64,000 nucleotides of DNA. Source: Gammaproteobacteria bacterium (lineage in GTDB: Bacteria > Pseudomonadota > Gammaproteobacteria > Enterobacterales > Psychrobiaceae). This document shows, piece by piece, positions 39,529 to 46,992 of this stretch; the first letter of the stretch is position 1, and every line of letters begins with the position of its first letter. The stretch covers positions 124,001 through 188,000 of the forward strand of contig JABSRT010000003.1 of NCBI GenBank assembly GCA_013214945.1, read 5' to 3'. The position numbers were made by a program, and so were the translations under genes. Under the pieces are notes generated by a model that was not told the origin of the DNA, made no database searches, and worked only from the letters and a program-made list of their open reading frames with translations.

Positions 39529-40515
39529 GTGCATAAACTTTTTATTTTTTTACTTATTGTCTTGTCTGCTTTGCCATATTGTAATGCGCAAGAAATGTTT
39601 TTTGAACATAAACAGACTAGATTGTCTGGGCATTACCTTGAAGCAACTAATGGCAAGCCAGCAAAAGCTGTTTTACTTTTTGTTCATGGTGATGGTGCAA
39701 TGCCATACGATGCAGAAGGTTATTATAGCTTTATATGGGAGCCTTTAAGACAAAATGGTTATGCCATTTTTAGTTGGGACAAACCAAATGTAGGTGATTC
39801 TTCAGGAAATTGGCTTAATCAAACGATGGCAGATCGACAATCTGAGGTGCTAGCAGCGATTGCTTTTGTTCAAAACAAATATCACTTTAAACCTGTTAAT
39901 ACTGGGCTAATTGGATTTAGTCAGGCTGGCTGGGTATTACCTGGCATAGCCAATAAAAATTCACAATTTGGTTTTTTTATTGGTGTTGGCTTTGCGACAA
40001 ACTGGATTGAGCAAGGGCGGTACTATACAAAAATAAAACACCAATTAGCTGGCGAAAATGAAAATCAAATCACTCTGGCTTTGGCTGAGTATTCTAAGCA
40101 AATTTTATTTTTTGAAAAGGGTCGATCATTTAAAGAATATTTAAGATTCGCTGGAAGAGATGCAATGACAAAGGACCGTTATCAATTTGCGTTAAATAAT
40201 TTTAGATCAGATTCAAATCACGATTATTTAAACATTAAAGTGCCAAGCCTATTTCTATGGGGTGAAAACGATTTAAATGTAAATGCTAAACAAGAGTTTG
40301 AATCTTGGAAAATAAAAAGCAATGCTTTCGTTACAACAAAACTAATAGCTAATGCGAGTCATGGCATGCTTAATGCAAATTCCTTTAGCACTCAGACCAT
40401 TGGGGTACAACAATGGATAAAACTCATGTGGTTAGAAGAAGACGCTTTTGTCCACGAATTTATACCAACAATTTTGAGGTGGTTAGAGCAACGTAATATT
40501 AGCAAGTTAAAGTAA
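39529..40515 (+). CDS. Secreted alpha/beta hydrolase
   Basis: The 328-residue protein starts with GTG; AAGGAAAT stands just upstream. It has a signal peptide (MHKLFIFLLIVLSALPYCNA), the oxyanion loop LFVHGDG, the nucleophile elbow GFSQAGW, an Asp in WGENDLN and a His in NASHGML. The triad is complete. It resembles periplasmic acyl-esterase/dienelactone hydrolase-like proteins; the substrate is unknown. It follows an attC-like site by 43 bases. Confidence 0.82.
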   Translation: MHKLFIFLLIVLSALPYCNAQEMFFEHKQTRLSGHYLEATNGKPAKAVLLFVHGDGAMPYDAEGYYSFIWEPLRQNGYAIFSWDKPNVGDSSGNWLNQTMADRQSEVLAAIAFVQNKYHFKPVNTGLIGFSQAGWVLPGIANKNSQFGFFIGVGFATNWIEQGRYYTKIKHQLAGENENQITLALAEYSKQILFFEKGRSFKEYLRFAGRDAMTKDRYQFALNNFRSDSNHDYLNIKVPSLFLWGENDLNVNAKQEFESWKIKSNAFVTTKLIANASHGMLNANSFSTQTIGVQQWIKLMWLEEDAFVHEFIPTILRWLEQRNISKLK

Positions 40516-40834
40516 TCAAACGGTCTTGTAAGACTTAGCGCACGTTGTGCCTCTTTTCCGTAATAAGAAGCAAACCTGATTATCTTGTTTACATAATTCA
40601 TTGCCATTGATTTCTCCCTGCAAATTTAACCCAGTACATTCGAGTACGTATTAACTCATATTCTCGAGGATAGCCGTGACCTTTCTGATTTTGAACGGTG
40701 ATGCTAGCCTCACTAAATTGTAACTAAACGATTGATATATTAGATAATCTAAATTATTGTATTTATATTGAAAATTTGGCTGATAATCATTACTTATATG
40801 AGTTTTACGGCTTAAACAATTTCTGGGAGATTGC
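40516..40834. other. Non-coding interval with a Fur-box-like sequence
   Basis: No gene is supported. TGATAATCATTA at 40781-40792 matches the centre of the Fur consensus (GATAATGATAATCATTATC) and lies 43 bases before the PhzF gene. Confidence 0.45.
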
Positions 40835-41632
40835 ATGAAATTAAGAATTAACATTATTGATGCCTTTACACAAACAAGGTTTAAAGGAAACTCAGCGGCT
40901 GTAATTATTACTGATGAATGGCTCGATGATGATTTAATGCAATCAATTGCCACTGAGAATAATTTGTCAGAAACGGCCTATCTGGTGAAAAGTGAGGATC
41001 AATCATATGAAATCAGATGGTTTTCTCCAATCACCGAAATTGACTTCTGTGGTCATGCAACATTGGCGTCTGCTTATGTGATCTTTTCTGATTTTCCTGA
41101 TAAAAAAGCAATAAACATCATCGCAAAGTCAGTTGGATTGATGAATATTATCAAAACAGAAAATGATGATATTCAAATGGACTTTCCAAATCGAAAACCG
41201 TCGATGGTAGAAGATATTCCAGCAAGCTTACTCAAAGGGTTATCGATAAAGCCCACTAAGGTACTGATAAACAACCAAGCATATTTTGCGGTATATGAAA
41301 CCGAAGAAGATATTCTTAATGTTAAGCAAGATAAGCAGCATTTAATTAAGCTTGCTCCTCATGATGTTGTGGTAACCGCCGCGGCATCATCAAAAGAGTA
41401 TGATTTTATTTCGCGCTATTTCTGGCCTGCCAATGGTGGTGACGAAGATCCTGTGACTGGATCAATTCATACCGGACTTGCTCCTTTGTGGGCAGAACAT
41501 CTTAATAAAAACCAGCTTGTTGCCTATCAAGCATCAAAGCGAGGTGGGCATCTAGTGTGTGACGTTACAGCTGATAGAGTTTATATTTCTGGTAAAGCTA
41601 TTTCATATTTAGAGGGCTATATTGAAGTTTAG
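40835..41632 (+). CDS. PhzF family isomerase-like protein
   Basis: This 265-residue protein has the two-domain PhzF/diaminopimelate-epimerase fold. Motifs are DAFTQTRFKGNSAAV, the catalytic Glu in NNLSETAYLV, WFSPITEIDFCGHATLASA and GGDEDPVTGSIHTGLAP. PhzF enzymes catalyse a proton-shift isomerisation. No phenazine genes are nearby, so this belongs to the large group of PhzF-like proteins with unknown substrates. GGGAG precedes the ATG. Confidence 0.9.
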   Translation: MKLRINIIDAFTQTRFKGNSAAVIITDEWLDDDLMQSIATENNLSETAYLVKSEDQSYEIRWFSPITEIDFCGHATLASAYVIFSDFPDKKAINIIAKSVGLMNIIKTENDDIQMDFPNRKPSMVEDIPASLLKGLSIKPTKVLINNQAYFAVYETEEDILNVKQDKQHLIKLAPHDVVVTAAASSKEYDFISRYFWPANGGDEDPVTGSIHTGLAPLWAEHLNKNQLVAYQASKRGGHLVCDVTADRVYISGKAISYLEGYIEV

Positions 41633-41813
41633 CGCTGTCAGCTCATATTCATTAGTATTGTGTGCTTACATTATGCGGTTATACGATGTCTGATGAGTCA
41701 AGATTGCCTGTAGCAGATAATGATCAAAACCAGACTGAGTCGCTAAGGTGGCGTTGTTATTTATGCTAGTACCTGTGGGCAGTTATTCTGTTTATGTATG
41801 CATGAGGCAAGTT

Positions 41814-42227
41814 ATGAAAAAAATTATTGGTCTAGTTCTAGCTAGTTTTTCGTTTATGGTCGTGGCTACGGAGCCTGTTGCCGATTGTAAATATGCTTTA
41901 ACGACGCTTGAAATTAACCACTGTGCATCGATCGAGTTAGCGTTGGCTAACACTGAGTTAGTTAAATATTTGGAAGTGAGCGTCGAGCATAATTCTTATG
42001 ATCCTGAACTGATCGCGTCAATTAAGGTGGCTCAAAATAATTGGCAGGCTTATATGTCATCTCACTGTGACTCTGTTTATACGCAATGGCGTGAAGGTAC
42101 AATTCGAGGTGTAATGGCCCTTTCTTGTAAAACGAAGTTAACCAAGCAAAGAACCCATGAAATTTGGGATAATTTCTTAACTTACATGGATAGCACGCCC
42201 CCTGTATTACCGGAACCCCAAAAGTAG
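41814..42227 (+). CDS. LprI/DUF1311-like secreted protein
   Basis: From ATG 41814 the protein has 137 residues with a signal peptide (MKKIIGLVLASFSFMVVAT). The mature part has the DUF1311/LprI Cys pattern: DCKYALTTLEINHCAS, then SSHCDS and ALSCKTK. A conserved W in NNWQAYM also fits. Mycobacterial LprI is a lysozyme inhibitor, but that role is not shared by all members. The frame from 41748 has no support. Confidence 0.8.
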   Translation: MKKIIGLVLASFSFMVVATEPVADCKYALTTLEINHCASIELALANTELVKYLEVSVEHNSYDPELIASIKVAQNNWQAYMSSHCDSVYTQWREGTIRGVMALSCKTKLTKQRTHEIWDNFLTYMDSTPPVLPEPQK

Positions 42228-42595
42228 CCTAATCAGACGGACCTATCACGGATTACCAAGGTTGAAGTTGGCAGGTAAATTTCATTAATGTGGCTTTTCA
42301 TTTTATGATTCTTTTAAAAATGAGGTTATGCTAAATGGCCTTTTAGGTATAGCCATTAAAGATTCTGAAATTCATGATCAATAAGCTAAACCAAACTTAG
42401 CCGGTGTTAGCTGGTTAGGTTGGCGAAAGACGCCAGCGTTAACATAGCCAAATTCATGTGCCATTGATTAGCAGTTGACATTAATATGGGCATCTATCAG
42501 TATAAATTTATGAATATAAATATTGCGCAACAAATAGTCCGAATTATCATCATTGCATAGCAATGGTGGGATTTTTGATGCGTTTTAACATTGTC
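42228..42595. other. Non-coding interval
   Basis: About 370 bases have no supported gene. A hairpin TTGGCGAAAGACGCCAG lies near 42420-42436, next to GTTAGGT and GCGTTAAC, which vaguely recalls attC cores. The evidence is too weak to call a site. Confidence 0.4.
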
Positions 42596-42622
42596 AAACC
42601 CGCCCAAGAGGCGGGTTTTTTT
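42596..42622. terminator. Rho-independent terminator
   Basis: AAACCCGCC and GGCGGGTTT form a GC-rich 9-bp stem with a short loop and a run of seven T. It lies between the LprI-like gene and the P-loop kinase gene; the frame that starts at 42591 reads through it and is discarded. Confidence 0.85.
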
Positions 42623-42662
42623 ATTGCTGCCTTTTGGGATTAGTCTCAGTTATGGAGTTAGT

Positions 42663-43187
42663 ATGAAAAAAATAGCAGTTTTTGGTAAGCCGGGCAGTGG
42701 CAAGTCGACATTAAGTCTAAATTTGGCATCAGTAACCGCAATACCCTTGCATCAACTAGATTCAATGGTCTATAAAAAAAATGGCGAACAGGTCGATCGT
42801 AAAACCTACGATGATGAGCATCAACGTATAGTCTCTGGCGAGTGTTGGATTATTGATGGCTTGGGTCCAATTAGCTCGTTTTATCAACGACTCGCTGCAG
42901 CAGATACCTTGGTCTATATAGACTTACCTTACGCAGTCAGTTATTGGTTGGTGACAAAGCGCTTTGTTAAAGGCTTGCTGGTTCAACCAGAAGGCTGGCC
43001 TGAGGGCAGTTCGGTGTTAAAAGGAACGATACAAAGCTATAAAATGCTAAAACTGAGTCCAAAGTTTTGGAATGATGAGCTGTTACAAAAACTAGCAGCA
43101 TTATCGACTAACAAGTCGTTATATGTGATTAGTTCGATAGCTCAATTAAATGAGTTTGTTGAAAAACATGCAGAGCCTGCTGCATGA
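42663..43187 (+). CDS. P-loop nucleotide kinase-like protein (adenylate kinase/topology-modulation family)
   Basis: From ATG 42663 the protein has 174 residues. It has the Walker A motif FGKPGSGKSTLS, then LHQLDSMVYKKNG, CWIIDGLGP and YIDLPYAVSYWLVTKRFVKG. This is the pattern of FlaR-like 'DNA topology modulation' kinases, related to adenylate and shikimate kinases, with an uncertain substrate. GGAGTTAGT before the ATG is a plausible ribosome site. Confidence 0.82.
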   Translation: MKKIAVFGKPGSGKSTLSLNLASVTAIPLHQLDSMVYKKNGEQVDRKTYDDEHQRIVSGECWIIDGLGPISSFYQRLAAADTLVYIDLPYAVSYWLVTKRFVKGLLVQPEGWPEGSSVLKGTIQSYKMLKLSPKFWNDELLQKLAALSTNKSLYVISSIAQLNEFVEKHAEPAA

Positions 43188-43266
43188 AACAAGGTATTAA
43201 AACACAATTTAAAACAGTTAATGTTAGCTGCGTTACGCTACACAATTAAGCGGCTTCGAGGGTTGC

Positions 43267-43635
43267 ATGAATATTAAAAAATTCTCAAATATAACCAATA
43301 TCTCGTGTTACACGATTAGGTATTACGAAAAAATTGGTTTGCTAAAAAATGTTGCTAGAAATTCTAGTGGCCACCGTTGGTTTTCAGAGCAAGATATTAT
43401 CTGGCTTGAATTTATCAAGCGTTTAAAAGAAACCGATATGCCGCTGGACAAGATCCTTAAATATGCGAATTTAAGAGATGAAGGGGCGTCAACATCGCAG
43501 TTACGCATGCAAATTTTGCAACAACATGCGGTGATGTTAGAAGATAAAATAACGGCAGAACAATTTCATTTAAAAAAGTTAAAAGAGAAAATTGGCTATT
43601 ACAGTGAAATTGCTGAGTTAGAAGTTAGCTCTTGA
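43267..43635 (+). CDS. MerR family transcriptional regulator
   Basis: This 122-residue protein has an N-terminal MerR helix-turn-helix (FSNITNISCYTIRYYEKIGLL), HRWFSEQDIIWLEFI and a C-terminal dimerisation coiled coil. No metal-binding Cys cluster is present, so it belongs to the non-metal MerR group that often guards detoxification enzymes. It precedes the carboxymuconolactone decarboxylase-like gene by 66 bases in the same orientation. GAGGG stands before the ATG. Confidence 0.88.
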   Translation: MNIKKFSNITNISCYTIRYYEKIGLLKNVARNSSGHRWFSEQDIIWLEFIKRLKETDMPLDKILKYANLRDEGASTSQLRMQILQQHAVMLEDKITAEQFHLKKLKEKIGYYSEIAELEVSS

Positions 43636-43701
43636 CTTAGAGTTAGCTCTAAGTTGTATCGTTGATGGTGAATTACACAATAAACGATAACCGGAGTATT
43701 A

Positions 43702-44088
43702 ATGAATAATCAACGTTATGAATCAGGACTTAAAAAACTTAATGAAATCGATGGCGAGGCTGGGCAAAAAGTTATTGATAGTTTAGCCAAAATTTCACCT
43801 GATTTAGGAAGGTATACAATTGAATTTCCTTTTGGGGATATTTATCAGCGACCAGGGCTTGACTTGAAGAGTCGAGAGTTAGCAACCGTTGCCGCATTAA
43901 CGGCGTTGGGCAATTGTTCACCTCAGCTAAACGTACACATTCATGGCGCTTTGAATGTTGGTTGCAAGCCTGAGGAAATTACTGAGGTGATTATCCAAAT
44001 GGCGGTGTATGCAGGTTTCCCTGCGGCTTTAAATGGTATGTTGGTGGCTAAAGAAGTATTTATCGAGCGGACAATAATCAAAGCTTAA
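43702..44088 (+). CDS. Carboxymuconolactone decarboxylase family protein
   Basis: This 128-residue all-helical protein has the CMD motif [35 protein letters not shown]. The Glu, Cys and His are in the positions of AhpD-like and gamma-carboxymuconolactone decarboxylase-like proteins, but the CxxC of AhpD is reduced to a single Cys. It is likely a small detoxification or redox enzyme regulated by the MerR gene upstream. CCGGAG precedes the ATG. Confidence 0.87.
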   Translation: MNNQRYESGLKKLNEIDGEAGQKVIDSLAKISPDLGRYTIEFPFGDIYQRPGLDLKSRELATVAALTALGNCSPQLNVHIHGALNVGCKPEEITEVIIQMAVYAGFPAALNGMLVAKEVFIERTIIKA

Positions 44089-44326
44089 CAAATGGCATAT
44101 CGGTGAATAGTTACTACTGACATCCATTGGAGTAAAACAGAACAAGCGTTACAAAAAATGGTAGAACACTGCTAGCAACAACATGAACTTAGCTACGTTG
44201 GTGTTGGGGCTTTGCCTTTAATTGGAATGTTATAAAGTGATAAAGTAGGCTTAATAAACGCCTATTTCCTAGAGCGATAAGTCGGGCGTCAGTTGCGATG
44301 TCGCGTTATAAATTAGAGTAGTGTTA

Positions 44327-44857
44327 ATGGAATCAAAAGTTATAAAATTTAGAGCATTGGAAGTAGACGATTGTAATGAGTTCTACGCGTGGTCTTGTGA
44401 TAAAGAAGTGACTCAGTACAGTTTGTCATCTTATGCTTACCCGCAGTCAAAAACAGACATTTCCAAGTGGCTTACAGGCATAAATGACTCACCTAAAACC
44501 GTATCTTTTGGGGTTTGTTGTCAAGAAACTGGCCAGCTTATTGGTTATGCCGGTATTGCTTCAATCAGTCAGTTAAACCGCTGTGGTGAGTATTTTATCC
44601 TGATTGGCGATAAAAAATACTGGGGCAAGGGTATTGGCACGCAAGTAACCAAGTTTATAACTGATTATGGTTTTAATACGTTAGGCCTACACCGAATTGA
44701 ATTGACCGCTTACTCAACCAATTATGGGGCGATTAAAGCTTATGAAAATGCTGGTTATCAACATGAAGGCATTAAAAGACAGGCTGGTTATCGCAATGGC
44801 AAGTTTGTCGATAAAGTTCAAATGGCGGCACTTTCGCATGAGTGGTCGGATATTTAA
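44327..44857 (+). CDS. GNAT family N-acetyltransferase (RimJ/RimL type)
   Basis: This 176-residue acetyltransferase has FRALEVDDCNEFYAW at the N-terminus. The acetyl-CoA pyrophosphate loop is KKYWGKGIGTQVTKFI, followed by LGLHRIELTAYSTNYGAIKAYENAGYQHEG. That last stretch is the RimJ/RimL signature. The target amine is unknown. I chose ATG 44327 over GTG 44321. Confidence 0.9.
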   Translation: MESKVIKFRALEVDDCNEFYAWSCDKEVTQYSLSSYAYPQSKTDISKWLTGINDSPKTVSFGVCCQETGQLIGYAGIASISQLNRCGEYFILIGDKKYWGKGIGTQVTKFITDYGFNTLGLHRIELTAYSTNYGAIKAYENAGYQHEGIKRQAGYRNGKFVDKVQMAALSHEWSDI

Positions 44858-45043
44858 CCAATGATTAAATGATATATTTTAGTTTGTGGTGTGTTGCTTG
44901 GCAGTTTACTGTTGGTCAGGGGAGCATATTTTAAAAGACCATTATACCCTGCGTGAATTACTCAGATAACAAAAATAAGCCAGAGGGTAGGGCTACAGTA
45001 ACTTTAAGATATAGTTGGTGTTCATTTACAGGTGGGAGAGAGT

Positions 45044-45823
45044 ATGAGTCGAATTAACATTGAAGAATTTAAGGTTGATATTACTGGTGCAAATGTTTAC
45101 GTAAGAAAATGGACGCCAATAATTACTTTAACGGATTCACCCATCTTTTTATTGCATGACTCGCTGGGCTGTGTTGATTTATGGAAAGATTTTCCATCGT
45201 TCTTGGCTGAAAAGCTATCTCGACCTGTTATTGCCTATGATCGATTAGGCTTTGGTCAATCGGATCCGCGTGACGAATTACCTTCAATAGAATTTATAGC
45301 AGAAGAAGCGATAAAGTATTTCCCTGCGATAAAACACCACCTCTCTATTCAGCACTATGCTCTTTTGGGGCACAGTGTTGGTGGTGGCATGGCCATAAAT
45401 ATTGCTGCGCGCGATCCTGATTGTGAAGCTGTCATTACGGTGTCGGCTCAAGCATTTGTTGAAGACCTTACAATTAAGGGGATAGAAGATGCTAAGAAAA
45501 ATTTTGAGCAACCTGGGCAGCTATCACGGTTAGAAAAATGGCACGGGTCTAAAGCAGCATGGGTCTTGCGCGCATGGACGGATGTTTGGTTGTCAGCCGA
45601 ATTTGCCAATTGGAGTTTACAGCCGTCTATTGGCAAGGTGCGTTGCCCAGTTTTAGCTATTCACGGTGAAAACGACCAATACGGCTCGTCAGCCTTTGTT
45701 GAATTTATCTCAAAAAATACCGCTGGGCACTCTAGTATGTTACTGCTTAAAAACTGCGGTCATATACCCCACAAAGAACAACCGCAAGCAGTGCTCGGTG
45801 CTATGCAAGCGTTCTTTCGCTAA
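45044..45823 (+). CDS. Alpha/beta hydrolase, cytosolic
   Basis: From ATG 45044 the protein has 259 residues with LLHDSLGCVDLW, YDRLGFGQSD, the nucleophile elbow GHSVGGG, an Asp in HGENDQYGS and a His in CGHIPHKEQP. This is a complete hydrolase triad of the type seen in esterases and C-C hydrolases. No signal peptide is present. An octanucleotide repeat array starts 8 bases after its stop codon. Confidence 0.87.
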   Translation: MSRINIEEFKVDITGANVYVRKWTPIITLTDSPIFLLHDSLGCVDLWKDFPSFLAEKLSRPVIAYDRLGFGQSDPRDELPSIEFIAEEAIKYFPAIKHHLSIQHYALLGHSVGGGMAINIAARDPDCEAVITVSAQAFVEDLTIKGIEDAKKNFEQPGQLSRLEKWHGSKAAWVLRAWTDVWLSAEFANWSLQPSIGKVRCPVLAIHGENDQYGSSAFVEFISKNTAGHSSMLLLKNCGHIPHKEQPQAVLGAMQAFFR

Positions 45824-45830
45824 GGAAAAT

Positions 45831-45878
45831 ATCTACCTATCTACCTATCTACCTATCTACCTATCTACCTATCTACCT
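45831..45878 (+). repeat. Octanucleotide tandem repeat, six perfect copies
   Basis: ATCTACCT is repeated six times without a mismatch, between the hydrolase stop and a terminator hairpin. Perfect copies suggest recent expansion by slippage. Confidence 0.95.
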
Positions 45879-45887
45879 TTTAGGCTT

Positions 45888-45913
45888 AAAACTATTCGGC
45901 GCAGAATAGTTTT
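45888..45913. terminator. Probable Rho-independent terminator
   Basis: A 10-bp perfect stem AAAACTATTC / GAATAGTTTT with loop GGCGCA follows the octamer array. It ends in TTTT and can stop transcription from the hydrolase gene. Confidence 0.7.
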
Positions 45914-45956
45914 ATATACTACGCTTCATAACTGCTATTAATTTAGGGAGTAATCG

Positions 45957-46418
45957 ATGATCAATTTATTAAATAGAGCGTTGCTGGCCTGGATTATCGT
46001 CGCATCGAGTCATGTTAACGCTGAAAGTTATGATTTTAAACTTGGCTTATGGGAAACCACTTCCACAACTAAAATACTTGAAATAGATGCTGCTCCTGAC
46101 ATTGAAAAAATGATCCGGGCGGTATCTAACATTCCGAAAAATACGGAAAGAGAATGCATTAAGAGCATTGACTCGTTATTTGATCCTGAGCCTGATGATA
46201 CCGAACAATGCAAATGGCAAATGAAACGTGTCAGCGCTAACGAAATCGCGATCGCAGGAGCATGTTCTGGCCAAGATGGATCCTCTAAGGGGGTTGGCGA
46301 AATGCATTTAAATGGTAAAACGTTCACTTCTTGGTACGAAATAACCAGCACCGAAGGTGACATTAAAATGAAAATTAAAGTCGTGGCAAATGGGGAGTAT
46401 ATTGGGGCTTGTAAATAA
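45957..46418 (+). CDS. DUF3617 family secreted protein
   Basis: The protein has 153 residues with a signal peptide (MINLLNRALLAWIIVASSHVNA). The mature part has KLGLWETTSTTK, RECIKSIDSLF, a C-x-W pair and a final GACK, the DUF3617 pattern of a small beta-sandwich. The family is periplasmic and uncharacterised. AGGGAG stands before the ATG. Confidence 0.83.
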   Translation: MINLLNRALLAWIIVASSHVNAESYDFKLGLWETTSTTKILEIDAAPDIEKMIRAVSNIPKNTERECIKSIDSLFDPEPDDTEQCKWQMKRVSANEIAIAGACSGQDGSSKGVGEMHLNGKTFTSWYEITSTEGDIKMKIKVVANGEYIGACK

Positions 46419-46924
46419 ACACCAACTGAAACTAAGTGGCATCAGCATGGCGATGATTCTATTGTTGGCTCGTTGGGTTCGAGCACAATGTAGTTATTTT
46501 TTTTCGGTGTGACTTAAGGTAAACGGCGTTAATTATTGCAACTGGATAACGTGTAATATAAATCTTGGCAAGTGATCAATTAAATAGGATTTATATAGTT
46601 ACTCTGTTGCCTGACTCGCCATTAAGGACAATTTTAATTAGCTAACCTAATCAATGAAATTTCATGTGTTTTTTTCTCAATCTAATCTGCCATTTTATTG
46701 CAATATTCATCAATGGTGACAAGCCAGGTAAGCTCCTATCGTTAAACATCTAATCTGACGGTTGCGTCGCAGTGGCTAAAAATATTTCTCTGGTATTTCT
46801 CTGTCTGCTTGATAGTAGAAAAGGAAGCAATTTTTTGTCCTGTGTTCCCTCGATTTATAGTTGGCACAATAATGATATATCGTAATGGTATGTTATATAT
46901 GAAAATAAAAGACACTCAGTAATA
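46419..46924. other. Non-coding region upstream of the siderophore receptor
   Basis: About 500 bases have no supported gene. It contains one copy of a 30-base direct repeat at 46467-46496 (GGCTCGTTGGGTTCGAGCAC...). Confidence 0.45.
46467..46496 (+). repeat. Direct repeat flanking the TonB receptor gene, copy 1
   Basis: GGCTCGTTGGGTTCGAGCAC followed by AATGTAGTTA is repeated at 49508-49537 with three substitutions, in the same orientation, on the other side of the receptor gene. Confidence 0.75.
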
Positions 46925-46946
46925 CAAGTGATTATCATTTGTGATA
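46925..46946. promoter_or_regulatory. Fur-box-like sequence
   Basis: CAAGTGATTATCATTTGTGA contains AAATGATAATCAC on the other strand, which matches the centre of the Fur operator (AATGATAATCATT) at all but the edges. It lies about 47 bases before the receptor start, so iron repression is likely. Confidence 0.65.
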
Positions 46947-46992
46947 CTGTTCGCGCCTATTTTTTGGTTTATGTTTCTTTTGGAGTATTAAC

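Noticed and set aside
40392-40607. Minus-strand frame of 71 residues over the end of the hydrolase gene
   Set aside because: It overlaps the hydrolase gene, has no ribosome site or family, and looks like a shadow frame.
40835-41632. Phenazine biosynthesis
   Set aside because: Only a PhzF-like gene is present; no phzA-E or phzG genes are in the window.
44100-44326. attC site before the GNAT gene (GTCGCGTTATAAAT)
   Set aside because: A GCGTTAT core is present but no complementary left core or inner arms could be paired.
45831-45878. Possible CRISPR or att repeat
   Set aside because: It is a simple tandem octamer with no spacers and no att-like arms.
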